Below, piece after piece: positions 15,286 to 23,873 of a DNA stretch of 36,036 nt. Within the stretch, counting starts at the first letter, position 1. Each line of letters begins with the position of its first letter. Source of the DNA: Candidatus Moduliflexus flocculans (GTDB lineage: Bacteria > Moduliflexota > Moduliflexia > Moduliflexales > Moduliflexaceae). The notes beneath the pieces are model-generated. The model ran no database searches and was not told the DNA's origin. It saw only the letters and a list, made by a program, of their open reading frames with translations. A program made the position numbers and the translations under genes. Location: NCBI GenBank assembly GCA_000739515.1, contig DF820462.1:1-36036 (forward strand), read 5' to 3'.

Positions 15286-16779
15286 ATGTCCCAGCAAGAG
15301 CTTTTCAGAAAATCTGATTTCAACGTGAATATTCAGAAGGTCGCATCTCCTTCTGGATACAAAGGGTTAGCTGCGTTTCATAAATATTGGGGGAAAAAAC
15401 CTCTTGAATGCCTGACGTTTCTGATGCAAAAACTCTCTTCACGAGATGATATTGTTCTTGATCCGTTTCTTGGATCAGGATTAGTTGCAAAAGAAAGCCT
15501 CGATTTACAAAGACGATTTATTGGCATAGACATCAATCCGTTCTCCATAGATTTAGCCGCGTTTTTTGTAAATCTTCCGACATTCGAAGAGTTTTCTGAA
15601 GCCTTTCGATATATCGAGCAAGAAATAAAGTCATCAATCTATGAAAGTTATCAATTGCACGATGGACGGATAGCGACACATTATCTCTGGGAAAAAGGCG
15701 CATTATCTTCAGTTTGGACAAAAAACAACGGGGAACGAGAACGAGTCGAGCTTCTTCCAGAATTTCATGATAAAGAAATCGCACAACAATTTTCTCAATA
15801 CACTCCGTATCACATCAGAAAACCGATATTCTTTAATAATTCAAGAGTCAACTCGACAAACGAACTCACGTTGCAAGATATTTTTACTGCTCGCGCGTTA
15901 AGAAATATTGATCTTCTTCTTGAAACGATAAAAAAATGCCCGCCTGCTCTTCAGAAACCATTATTATTGACATTGACATCATCTATCGGGCAAATGTCGA
16001 AAATGGTCTTTGCGATCTCACAGCGTCATAAAACCAAAGAACATGTTGCGATCAATGAACATATCGAAGTCGGAAGTTGGGTCATCGGATATTGGCGTCC
16101 GGAGCGTCATTTTGAAATCAATGTCTGGAATTGCTTTGAACTGCGTGCCAAAAAACTCTTAAAAGCCTTGCAGGAACTTCCTGAAGCAGAACAATATATT
16201 TCTATTGCAAATAATCCTCATGAAGTTATTACCAATCGTTCTTCAATTTCATTAGTTACCGGGAATTGCAATACGGTATTAGAGCAGATCGAAAATGGTC
16301 ACGTACAGCTTATCATTACCGATCCACCTCACAGTGATCGCATTCCTTATTTGGAATTGAGTGAATTGTGGAATGCTATTTTACATCATACCCCGTGTTT
16401 TGAGGAAGAGATCGTAGTTTCGAACGCAAAGGAACGCCATAAAAATAAAAAAGCATATCTTCGTGATATGTTGCGTTTTATGCAGAATGCGTGTCATGTT
16501 TTGAAAGTCAAAGGATTCTTAGCAGTCATTTTTAACGCGCGGGATAGCTTGAGTTGGGAATATCTGAAGAGCGCTCAGGAAAATATGCCTCAACTACGCT
16601 ATTGCGGCTGTTTTCCAATGGAATATTCTGCGCGTTCTGTCGTGCAAGATAGTCGAAAAGGCGCATTAAAACATGATTTTATTTTGATCTATCAAAAGAT
16701 TGCTGATATGAGTGATGAAATTCCATATCATCTCCTCGAATCCATTCACGGATGGAGAAACGAATTTCCTAAACAGTGA
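15286..16779 (+). CDS. DNA methyltransferase (amino-type, N4-cytosine or N6-adenine), RM system 1
   Basis: This 497-residue enzyme has the S-adenosylmethionine-binding motif LDPFLGSG (58-65), preceded by HKYWGKKP (32-39), and the catalytic motif DPPH (346-349) near the C-terminus. The roughly 280 residues between them probably include the target-recognition region, giving an alpha-like motif order. His replaces the usual Tyr/Trp/Phe of DPPY. GAGGA sits 7 bp before ATG 15286; a TTG one codon earlier is possible. Codons are AT-rich compared with the bat genes on both sides, which suggests horizontal transfer. The nuclease gene follows 10 bp after its stop, so the pair is probably cotranscribed. 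Confidence 0.87.
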   Translation: MSQQELFRKSDFNVNIQKVASPSGYKGLAAFHKYWGKKPLECLTFLMQKLSSRDDIVLDPFLGSGLVAKESLDLQRRFIGIDINPFSIDLAAFFVNLPTFEEFSEAFRYIEQEIKSSIYESYQLHDGRIATHYLWEKGALSSVWTKNNGERERVELLPEFHDKEIAQQFSQYTPYHIRKPIFFNNSRVNSTNELTLQDIFTARALRNIDLLLETIKKCPPALQKPLLLTLTSSIGQMSKMVFAISQRHKTKEHVAINEHIEVGSWVIGYWRPERHFEINVWNCFELRAKKLLKALQELPEAEQYISIANNPHEVITNRSSISLVTGNCNTVLEQIENGHVQLIITDPPHSDRIPYLELSELWNAILHHTPCFEEEIVVSNAKERHKNKKAYLRDMLRFMQNACHVLKVKGFLAVIFNARDSLSWEYLKSAQENMPQLRYCGCFPMEYSARSVVQDSRKGALKHDFILIYQKIADMSDEIPYHLLESIHGWRNEFPKQ

Positions 16780-16789
16780 GGCGAAAGTC

Positions 16790-17878
16790 ATGTCTTATAC
16801 CTTTCAAGAAGCTCTACGCGCATTCAAGAACGATCACATTCGAGAATTAAGTTTAGACTCTGACGGCAGACGATTTTTAAAATTACGTTCACTTTCTCGA
16901 AATACGCTGATGGATAGGCTTATACATGACCATCATCTCACAATTCCTGAAGTATCAGGGCAGAATATCTTTCAATTGTTGTATGAAAGTCCTTTGAATG
17001 AACAACAGATTGAGCAAACCATTCGGAGCATTTACGAAGAAGAACGCGAGGCAAGACGAGCAAGTGAATCTCAATTGATCAGCGAATTATATCGCGTCGC
17101 AAGCTTTGATTGGGGTGGGCTTCACCAAAACAGTTTAGAAAAAACCATTGTTGACAATTATGTGAAAAAGATCAAATCATACAACGAATTATGCGAAAAC
17201 ATTGATAATCGGCTGTATCCGAGTATGAAATCCTATGTGCTTTGTTCGTGGTATAACCATTGGACATCAATGATCATTGAAGACATCTTTAAAGATCATC
17301 CTCACGTTTTGCCTGCGGTTGGCTTGATCAAGAAGATTGATTTCTTTATTAAGAACGTGCCATTCGATCTGAAAGTGACCTATTTGCCAGAAGGGTTCAT
17401 TAAAGAATATCGAAGAGAGCATCATTTACGGCCAGAATTAACGCTGTTGAAACAATTTTGTCGAACACAGAAGCTCTATTTTTCTCAAGATTTGGCGGAC
17501 GTTCGCTTACTTGAAGACTTATGGTCAAAAGTGAGAGACCACCCATCTGGAGCTGCAAGAGAGTTGATGACTCAACTAAAGAATACCCGTATGCAAATTT
17601 TACAATCAGTGCGAGACAACCCTGAGACGCTCATCCGCTGGCTCTACGAAAATCAGGGAGTGCGGCGATTCGATGCTTCGAATCGGCTGTTTCTGGTCTT
17701 AGTTGACGAGCATGACTTTTTTAGCTCATGGAAACTCAAACGAGCAAAGCCATTATTGGCGCACGAAATTCATCAATATTTGGATCAAATCACCGACCGT
17801 CCCGGACGTGATATTTCTTTCGATTGGGATGGAAAAGCATACGCGACAACGGCTGATATGATTCTTATCTCTCACTGA
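16790..17878 (+). CDS. Probable type II restriction endonuclease with a PD-(D/E)XK site, RM system 1
   Basis: I do not recognise a named family for this 362-residue protein, but its middle part shows a nuclease-like arrangement: E164 in a helix (SMIIEDIF), D183 (KKIDFFI), and D193-L-K195 (FDLKVTYLP) nine residues later. That is the D...(D/E)XK pattern of many type II restriction enzymes. It lies directly downstream of a DNA methyltransferase with GAGG before its ATG, and it shares the methyltransferase's AT-rich codon use. That context makes a cognate endonuclease the best call. The recognition sequence cannot be read from the protein. An in-frame start 26 codons upstream overlaps the methyltransferase gene and is less likely. 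Confidence 0.75.
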   Translation: MSYTFQEALRAFKNDHIRELSLDSDGRRFLKLRSLSRNTLMDRLIHDHHLTIPEVSGQNIFQLLYESPLNEQQIEQTIRSIYEEEREARRASESQLISELYRVASFDWGGLHQNSLEKTIVDNYVKKIKSYNELCENIDNRLYPSMKSYVLCSWYNHWTSMIIEDIFKDHPHVLPAVGLIKKIDFFIKNVPFDLKVTYLPEGFIKEYRREHHLRPELTLLKQFCRTQKLYFSQDLADVRLLEDLWSKVRDHPSGAARELMTQLKNTRMQILQSVRDNPETLIRWLYENQGVRRFDASNRLFLVLVDEHDFFSSWKLKRAKPLLAHEIHQYLDQITDRPGRDISFDWDGKAYATTADMILISH

Positions 17879-17888
17879 AAAATGACCT

Positions 17889-18920
17889 ATGAGATTCGCC
17901 TATCCTGAATATCTGCATATTTTATGGTTGATTCCGCTGTTCACGCTGATGTTCTGGCGAGCGGCGGCGGCGCGGCGGCGTAGCCTGCAAGCGTTCGGCG
18001 AAGAGCAGCTTGTCGTCAAACTGTCGCGCAATGTCAGCCGTCGGCGGCAAACGGTGAAAATCGTGTTGCTGCTGTTGGCGTTGCTTTGCATTGGAATCGC
18101 GGTGGCGCGTCCGCAATTTGCGACGCACGCTGTGCCGGTGAAGGCCGAAGGGATTGATCTCGTCTTCGCGCTTGATACCTCGCTCAGCATGTTGGCGGAG
18201 GACATCAAGCCGAACCGCCTCGACCGCGCTAAACATGAGATTTCCGGTCTGATGGACAAACTGCATGGAGATCGCGTCGGGATTGTCATTTTTTCCGGCG
18301 TCAGTTTCATTCAATGCCCGCTCACCTTCGATTACGACGCCGTCCGGCTCTTTTTAGACAATGTGAACACGAACAGCATTTCCGTGCCAGGCACGGCCTT
18401 AGAATCCGCGCTCCGCGCTTCGATACGCGCTTTCGAACATAGCCCGGCGGAAAGCTCCAAGGTGATTGTCGTGCTGACCGACGGCGAAAGCCATGAAGGC
18501 GATCCGATCAAAGCAGCGGAAGAGGCCGAAAAAGCGGGCATAAAAATCTATACTATCGGCATTGGCTCGGAAAAAGGGGAATTGATTCCGCTGCGCGATG
18601 AACAGGGGAATTTGAGCGGCTACAAAAAAGATCGCGATGGCAACGTCGTCATGACGAAACTCGACCAGTTGACGCTGGAAAAAATTGCGGTGCTTGCCGA
18701 CGGGCAATATTATCACGTGTCGTCCGGCGGCATCGAATTGGAAAAAATTTACGACGACATTGCTCGCATGGAAAAAACCGAACGCGAAACGCAGCTTGTC
18801 ATGCAATATGATGAAAAATATCAATATTTCATCGGCGCGGCGCTGCTGTTTTTGGTCGCCGACATGCTGCTCGGCGAGCGCCGAAAGATAAAAACCGTCT
18901 GGGAAGGGCGATTTCAATAA
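17889..18920 (+). CDS. batB: BatB-type membrane VWA protein
   Basis: This 343-residue protein is a paralogue of the upstream batA product. It has N-terminal membrane helices (about 8-25 and 57-73), a VWA domain with a complete metal site (D96-T-S98-L-S100, T169, D198 in LTDGE), and a C-terminal membrane helix near 316-333. Its insert GYKKDRDGNVVMTKLD before the last part of the VWA domain is typical of BatB. It starts 10 bp after the nuclease stop with no obvious ribosome site, as expected if the RM cassette was inserted just upstream of an older coupled start. It is followed by batC. Confidence 0.9.
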   Translation: MRFAYPEYLHILWLIPLFTLMFWRAAAARRRSLQAFGEEQLVVKLSRNVSRRRQTVKIVLLLLALLCIGIAVARPQFATHAVPVKAEGIDLVFALDTSLSMLAEDIKPNRLDRAKHEISGLMDKLHGDRVGIVIFSGVSFIQCPLTFDYDAVRLFLDNVNTNSISVPGTALESALRASIRAFEHSPAESSKVIVVLTDGESHEGDPIKAAEEAEKAGIKIYTIGIGSEKGELIPLRDEQGNLSGYKKDRDGNVVMTKLDQLTLEKIAVLADGQYYHVSSGGIELEKIYDDIARMEKTERETQLVMQYDEKYQYFIGAALLFLVADMLLGERRKIKTVWEGRFQ

Positions 18921-18926
18921 TAAGGC

Positions 18927-18961
18927 AAGACCTCACAGGCTTTTACAACCTGTGAGGTCTT
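18927..18961. repeat. AGACCTCA palindrome between batB and batC
   Basis: Arms AAGACCTCACAGG and CCTGTGAGGTCTT flank CTTTTACAA. The hairpin begins 6 bp after the batB stop. A GTG inside its right arm is in frame with batC, but ATG 18976 is the better start. Confidence 0.85.
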
Positions 18962-18975
18962 TCGCAATTAATGTA

Positions 18976-19794
18976 ATGAACACACGCAAGATATTCACAT
19001 TATGCCTGTCCTTCGCCGCATGGCTGCTGATGGGCTTTACGTGGGGCGATCCGCTTTCACGAAACACGAAAAAGGGAAACCAACTGTTTGAGGCCGGGAA
19101 ATACGAAGAGGCGCTACAAGCCTTCACCGAAGCGGATGTCAATAGCAAGCCCGGCGATCCGCGCCTGCCGCAGCTCTATCAGAATATGGGGAATACACTG
19201 ACCAAACTCGGCAAAATTGACGAAGCAATTGCGATGTATAAAAAAGCGGATGACGCCTCGAACAGTTCGGCCTTCAAAGCGGATGCGCAATACAACAGCG
19301 GCAATGCCTGGATGAAGCAGCAGCAATATCAACAGGCGGTCGAGGCGTATAAACAGGCGTTAGAACTCAATCCGAAACACGAACAAGCGCAGCAAAACAA
19401 GGAATTAGCCGAAAAATTATTGGTGCAGCAGCAACAGGAACAACAGCAAAAACAGCAGCAGCAGAAGAACCAACAGCAGAATCAGCAGCAAAACCAGCAG
19501 CAGCAATCGTCGCAAGATCAGCAGGATAAACAGGATCAAAAACAAGAAGACAAACAGCAGCCGCAAAATCAAGAGCAAGAGCAAAAACAACAAGAACAGC
19601 AACAGCAGAAGCCGGACGAACAGCAGCAGGCTCAGGAACAACAGGCGGCACAGGCCGAACAGACGCCGGAAGATAAAGAGCAGCAGCTTTCAAAAGAGGA
19701 GGCTCTGCGCATTCTCGACGCGCTGAAAGAAAAAGAAGAACTGCACCAGCAGCAGCGTCAAGTCGCGCCGCGCCCGGTGGAAAAAGATTGGTAA
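18976..19794 (+). CDS. batC: BatC-type exported TPR protein with a long Gln-rich tail
   Basis: This 272-residue protein has an N-terminal signal or anchor (about 5-24), then about three TPR units (for example NTKKGNQLFEAGKYEEALQAF and QYQQAVEAYKQALELNPKH). From about residue 145 to 230 it is dominated by Gln in CAG/CAA codons, with Lys, Glu and Asp. It ends in a conserved-looking helix, EEALRILDALKEKEELHQQ, and a short tail (RPVEKDW) that matches known BatC proteins. The TPR part is thought to act in the periplasm with BatA and BatB. The Gln-rich stretch is low-complexity and could vary in length between strains. Confidence 0.83.
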   Translation: MNTRKIFTLCLSFAAWLLMGFTWGDPLSRNTKKGNQLFEAGKYEEALQAFTEADVNSKPGDPRLPQLYQNMGNTLTKLGKIDEAIAMYKKADDASNSSAFKADAQYNSGNAWMKQQQYQQAVEAYKQALELNPKHEQAQQNKELAEKLLVQQQQEQQQKQQQQKNQQQNQQQNQQQQSSQDQQDKQDQKQEDKQQPQNQEQEQKQQEQQQQKPDEQQQAQEQQAAQAEQTPEDKEQQLSKEEALRILDALKEKEELHQQQRQVAPRPVEKDW

Positions 19795-19828
19795 TCGCTC
19801 AGACTTACGATCATCACGATATTGGTTT

Positions 19829-19882
19829 CGTAGGGGCGAGGTTTCCTCGCCATTGCGCGGGCGAGGAGACCTCGCCCCTACG
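19829..19882. repeat. GTAGGGGCGAGG palindrome between batC and batD
   Basis: Arms CGTAGGGGCGAGGTTTCC and their complement (one change) flank TCGCCATTGCGCGGGCGA. It starts 34 bp after batC and ends 18 bp before ATG 19901. Starting translation at 19853 would read through its right arm as RGRGDLAPT. Confidence 0.85.
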
Positions 19883-19900
19883 CGCCAGATTGTTTTTTAT

Positions 19901-22507
19901 ATGAAGCAGCCTCTTACATATTTTCGCATAATCTTTGTTCTTATTGGAAGCCTCTTTCTTGTCGCGTCCTCCACATTTGCGCAAAACGTCGAATTTCAGG
20001 CGGTCGTGGATCAAACGCGCATCACGCTGAATGACACGCTGGTTTTGTCATTTATGATCAGCGGTGGCAATATAGACCTGAACGTCACGCCGGAACTTCC
20101 GGAGTTGGAGCAGGATTTCGACATTTTGCAAGGGCCGACCCGCTCCACCAGCATTTCGATTATCAATGGCAAACAATCCGCGTCGCTGACGTTAGGCTAC
20201 GCGCTCTCGCCGAAACATGCCGGAACGTTAGAAATCGGCGCGGCGACGGTCACAATTGATAATAAGACCTATGCGACGAAACCGATCACGATTGAAGTGA
20301 CCGACGCGCCCGCGCCGGGACAAGCGCCACAGCAAGCCCCTGAAAACGGTCAGACGCCTCAGCCCGATGTTAATTCTCCGGAACTCTATCTACAAGCGGA
20401 AGTTGACCGGGAAAGCGCGTATATCGGCGAGCAGATGACCATTTCGTTCTGGCTTTATACGCAATTAAGCATTGCTGGCTATGAGATCAAGCAGCCGCCA
20501 AAATTTACCGGATTTTGGATTGAAGAATTGCAGATTCCGCAGCCGCCGAAATTGCAATATCGCACGATCAACGGCCAGCAATACGGCGTAGCGCTGTTGA
20601 AACGATATGCACTTTTCCCTACCACCAGCGGTGAATTGACGATTGACCCGATAGTGATGGCATTCAGCGTGCATGTCAGAAATTCCCGCGATCCATTTGA
20701 TATGTTTAACGATCCGTTTTTTTCCAGAACGCAGCCCGAACTACGGAAAAGCCAGCCTGTAACAATCAACGTGCTGCCGCTGCCGGAGGAGAATCGTCCC
20801 GCGACTTTTAACGGCGATGTTGGGGATTTTACGATGGCTGTGGAGACCTCGTCCCATGTTGTGAAGCAAGATGAACCGGTGAACGTGAAAATCACGATTC
20901 AGGGGACAGGGAACATCAAAACTGTGAAAGAGCCGGTAATGACATTGCCGGAATCATTCAAGAAATACGATACGCAGATCAAGGAAACGCCGTTCCCAAT
21001 GCAAGAGCCGCTGCAAGGAGAAAAAGTCTTTGAAACCGTGATTATTCCCGGCGAATCCGGCGCATACACCTTGCCGCCGGTGGAGTTCTCGTATTTCGAT
21101 CCAGCGCGTCGCGCCTATCAAACGTTGCATTCCGAGCCGATTGCCCTCAGCGTGCTGCCAAAAGCGCAGGCCGATGCGCCGGTGGAACGCCGGATCGCGA
21201 CAAAAGAAGAGATTAAACTGTTGGGCAAAGATATTCGTTTTATCAAAACCGACGCGCCGCATTTGAACAATCAGGGAAGTCAATGGTATCGGAGCGGCTG
21301 GCTGCGCTTGGCGTATTTTCTGCCGATTCCGTTGATTGGCGCAGCGCTCCTGTATAAGCGCCATCGCGACAAAATGATGAGCGACATCAGCTACGTCCGC
21401 CAGCGCGGGGCGAATAAACGCTCGATTCAGCGGTTGAAAGCCGCAAGCGATTTGATGGCGCAAGGCGATTCCAAAGGATTTTACGCCGCGATTTCCGGCG
21501 CGTTGCGGCAACATGTCGGCGATAAACTGAATCTGCCGCCCGCCAGCCTGACCGGAGACGCCGCGTTCCAGATGCTCAAAGAACGCGGCATTGATGACGA
21601 TACATTGGCCGCGTTGAAACGCTGCCTCGACGCCTGCGATTTCGCCCGGTTCGCGCCGGTGGACGCCACGCAAGAGGAAATGAGCGCGGTCTTGAACGAT
21701 GCGGAGCAGGTCATTGAGCGACTGGCAGGAAAAAAATCAGGCCGCGCCGGGAAAGATGCGTCCGCCGCGCTGCTGCTGTTCGGCCTGTTCTTGCTTACAA
21801 GCAGTGTGTCTGCCGCAACGACCGACGAACTCTTTCAGCAGGGAAACAGCTTCTACGAAGCCGGGAAATACGCGGAAGCGATTTCCGCCTACCAACAGAT
21901 TCTCGATTCCGGGCTGCGCAACGGTTATGTCTATTACAACCTGGGAAACGCGCTGTTGAAGCAAAATCGCATCGGCGAGGCGATTTTGCAATATGAACGC
22001 GCCAAACGCCTGCTGCCGCGTGACGAAGATGTGACCTACAATTTAGAATATGCCAAAGCCGCGACCGTTGACACAATTGAGCAAAAAGCCGGGGCAATTT
22101 CAGCCGCATTCGAGCGTATTCGCTCCTATTTCACGCCGCAGGAGGCGCATCTGTTTTTCTGGCTCAGTTACGCGCTGTTGACCGCCTGCATTATCGCCTT
22201 TATTTTCGCGCCGCGCGTGTGGAAATTCCGATTGATGTCCATCATGCTGCTTCCGGCGTTCGGCGTACTGTTCGCCCTGATTTTGCTGCTGCTGCAAAGC
22301 TCGTCCGGCAGCGATCAGGCCGCGATTGTCTTGGCGCAGAAAGTCGAGGCGAAAACCGGCCCCGGCGAGGAATATTCAACCGTCTTCGAAATTCACGAAG
22401 GCGCAAACGTCCGCATTCAACGGGAAAAAGCGGAATGGATTGAAATCAAACTGCCGAACAATGTCATCGGCTGGGTGCAAAATACGACGATTGAACGAAT
22501 TTTTTAG
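19901..22507 (+). CDS. batD: BatD-BatE fusion protein (oxygen-tolerance domain, TPR, SH3-like)
   Basis: This 868-residue protein opens with a signal peptide (about 8-27). A long periplasmic BatD region of beta-sandwich type follows (about 30-460), then a membrane helix (about 467-487) and a cytoplasmic helical part. A second hydrophobic segment (AALLLFGLFLLTSSVSA, near 621-637) looks like the former signal peptide of a separate BatE. It is followed by two TPR units (about 643-715), two membrane helices (about 750-798) and a C-terminal SH3-like domain (AKTGPGEEYSTVFEIHEG onward). BatD and BatE are normally separate genes in this cluster. I start at ATG 19901 to exclude repeat-derived codons. 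Confidence 0.85.
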   Translation: MKQPLTYFRIIFVLIGSLFLVASSTFAQNVEFQAVVDQTRITLNDTLVLSFMISGGNIDLNVTPELPELEQDFDILQGPTRSTSISIINGKQSASLTLGYALSPKHAGTLEIGAATVTIDNKTYATKPITIEVTDAPAPGQAPQQAPENGQTPQPDVNSPELYLQAEVDRESAYIGEQMTISFWLYTQLSIAGYEIKQPPKFTGFWIEELQIPQPPKLQYRTINGQQYGVALLKRYALFPTTSGELTIDPIVMAFSVHVRNSRDPFDMFNDPFFSRTQPELRKSQPVTINVLPLPEENRPATFNGDVGDFTMAVETSSHVVKQDEPVNVKITIQGTGNIKTVKEPVMTLPESFKKYDTQIKETPFPMQEPLQGEKVFETVIIPGESGAYTLPPVEFSYFDPARRAYQTLHSEPIALSVLPKAQADAPVERRIATKEEIKLLGKDIRFIKTDAPHLNNQGSQWYRSGWLRLAYFLPIPLIGAALLYKRHRDKMMSDISYVRQRGANKRSIQRLKAASDLMAQGDSKGFYAAISGALRQHVGDKLNLPPASLTGDAAFQMLKERGIDDDTLAALKRCLDACDFARFAPVDATQEEMSAVLNDAEQVIERLAGKKSGRAGKDASAALLLFGLFLLTSSVSAATTDELFQQGNSFYEAGKYAEAISAYQQILDSGLRNGYVYYNLGNALLKQNRIGEAILQYERAKRLLPRDEDVTYNLEYAKAATVDTIEQKAGAISAAFERIRSYFTPQEAHLFFWLSYALLTACIIAFIFAPRVWKFRLMSIMLLPAFGVLFALILLLLQSSSGSDQAAIVLAQKVEAKTGPGEEYSTVFEIHEGANVRIQREKAEWIEIKLPNNVIGWVQNTTIERIF

Positions 22508-22525
22508 ATGCCAGAACAATTGAAC

Positions 22526-22602
22526 AGGAGTGCAAACGCTTGCTTTTGCGGCGAGGCGTCGTCCGACTTCGTCAGGCTGCAACAGCAAGCATTTGCGCTC
22601 CC
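22526..22602. repeat. AGGAGT palindrome between batD-batE and the hexapeptide gene
   Basis: Arms AGGAGTGCAAACGCTTGCTT and a diverged complement ending GCGCTCC flank a GGCGAGGCGTC/ CTTCGTC core. It lies between two convergent genes, where a bidirectional hairpin could end both transcripts. It is related to the palindromes at 11651 and 23508. Confidence 0.7.
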
Positions 22603-22607
22603 GCCTG

Positions 22608-23213
22608 TCACGCCTCGGGCAAAATCACTTCATCATCTGCATGGGAAGAAAGCGATTCGGCTAATTTCCTTGTTATCTTTTCCATCGTCGCTTCACTCCG
22701 ATCAAGCCCGTACACCGTCAGCGGAAAATTCAGCGGCTGTTGAATCTCCCAGATGGCATCATGTTGATCCGGCGGGAACAGTTGCGCCGGATCGCCGACC
22801 GCAATCCAGCCGATAGGCACGGTTGCTCCGGCAGACAGCCGCGTTTTCAGGTGGACAACAGCGTGGATGCGGACTTCTGAGGCTTTCTCAAGCACCGCGC
22901 CATGAAACACCGCCGCGCCGGTCGCAATAAAAACTTCATCTTCCACCGTACAGCCGACAAGATGCGCTTGCGGACCAATTAAACAATACTTCCCAATCGT
23001 CAAAGAATGCGCGGCATTGCTCCGCAACACGGCGTTTTCGAAGACAATCCCATAATCGCCGATGACAATCTGCCCGCTTTCCGCAATCAGTGCCGCGCCG
23101 TGCATAATCCGGCAATGCGCGCCGATAATCACGTCGCCGCAAATTGCCGCCGTCGGCGCAATATACGCGGTCGGGTGAATATTCGGGCGTTTCTGTTGAT
23201 GTGTAAGAATCAT
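22608..23213 (-). CDS. Left-handed beta-helix hexapeptide-repeat protein (gamma-carbonic anhydrase-like fold)
   Basis: This 201-residue protein has repeated hexapeptide turns ([LIV]-G-x4) from about 12 to 140 (for example AAICGDVIIGAHCRIMHGA and VGCTVEDEVFIATGAAVFHGA), as in YrdA/PaaY/Cam-type proteins. Gamma-carbonic anhydrases hold zinc with three His. The IGHxxxxHG segment reads IGPQAHLVG here, so two of those His are not in place; carbonic anhydrase activity is therefore doubtful. It may be an acyltransferase-like or binding protein. GGGAGG before ATG 23213 is a strong ribosome site. It is convergent with batD-batE, with a palindrome between them. Confidence 0.8.
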   Translation of the reverse strand: MILTHQQKRPNIHPTAYIAPTAAICGDVIIGAHCRIMHGAALIAESGQIVIGDYGIVFENAVLRSNAAHSLTIGKYCLIGPQAHLVGCTVEDEVFIATGAAVFHGAVLEKASEVRIHAVVHLKTRLSAGATVPIGWIAVGDPAQLFPPDQHDAIWEIQQPLNFPLTVYGLDRSEATMEKITRKLAESLSSHADDEVILPEA

Positions 23214-23293
23214 AATAACCTCCCGTTAAACTGATTCAGTAATTTTAAGATTCACGTCCTCGGCATCACATCACAGGCAGGGCTGTTAAGCTC

Positions 23294-23373
23294 TGTCATT
23301 GCGCGGAGCGTCAGCGACAAAGCAATCCCTGATCCCCGCGAGATTGCTTCGTCGCAAGCTCCTCGCAATGACA
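23294..23373. repeat. TGTCATTGCG palindrome
   Basis: Arms TGTCATTGCGCGGAGCG... and ...CTCCTCGCAATGACA, with inner AAGCAATC/GATTGCTTCGTCGC pairing, form an 80-bp hairpin. A diverged and interrupted relative lies at 29461-29653. Confidence 0.8.
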
Positions 23374-23507
23374 CATGCTCACGAGAACGTAACAGCGCTG
23401 TCAGCGTTCCCCCGTTTGCAGGATATCCGGGTGCTGTCAACGGTTTTTTCGAACCATTATCAAACGCCAGCGCGATGGTATTCTTTTTTCGTAACTATTT
23501 AGGTCTG

Positions 23508-23603
23508 AGGAGTGCCAAAGCTTGCTTTAGCCGCCCGAACGAGCGAGATCATCGCTCTCTGACGCGACTTCGTCGCGCTGCCAAAGCAAGCTTTGACACT
23601 CCT
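23508..23603. repeat. AGGAGT palindrome (CAAAGCTTGCTTTAGC core)
   Basis: Arms AGGAGTGCCAAAGCTTGCTT and AAGCAAGCTTTGACACTCCT flank about 55 bp of inner, partly pairing sequence (GACGAAGTCGCG-like). It lies just after the lone MITE end at 23491. Confidence 0.8.
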
Positions 23604-23845
23604 GGCGATTCCTAAAAATTCGCGGATCAATGCAGTCGTAATTATACCAATTGCGATACATTCGATCATCGTTGTCATCTGACAGGAGAAAGGAAACTGA
23701 GTTCGGCATGATTTCACGCCCAAACAACGCGCTCGTTCAGTGTTGAAAAAGGAAATTGATTGATTTCATCTGCGGAAATATACGTTTTTCAAAAATGCGT
23801 GTCTGAATACTCACAGAGTGGAACGTGAAATTGTATGCGATGCGA

Positions 23846-23873
23846 TTGACAAGAAGTGATCGCGCAATAATAA
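23846..23873 (+). promoter_or_regulatory. Weak candidate promoter for the kinase-cyclase gene
   Basis: TTGACA at 23846-23851 is a perfect -35 hexamer. The -10 is unclear: AATAAT at 23866-23871 resembles the consensus but is only 14 bp away, and TAATAA at 23868-23873 is at 16 bp with a weaker match. The gene starts at 23937. Confidence 0.3.

Noticed and set aside
19417..19641. Poly-leucine open frame opposite batC that looks like a membrane protein
   Set aside because: The leucines are only the complement (CTG/TTG) of the CAG/CAA glutamine tract.
20954..21673. 239-codon open frame antisense to batD
   Set aside because: It is antisense to a well-supported membrane protein gene and shows no motif.
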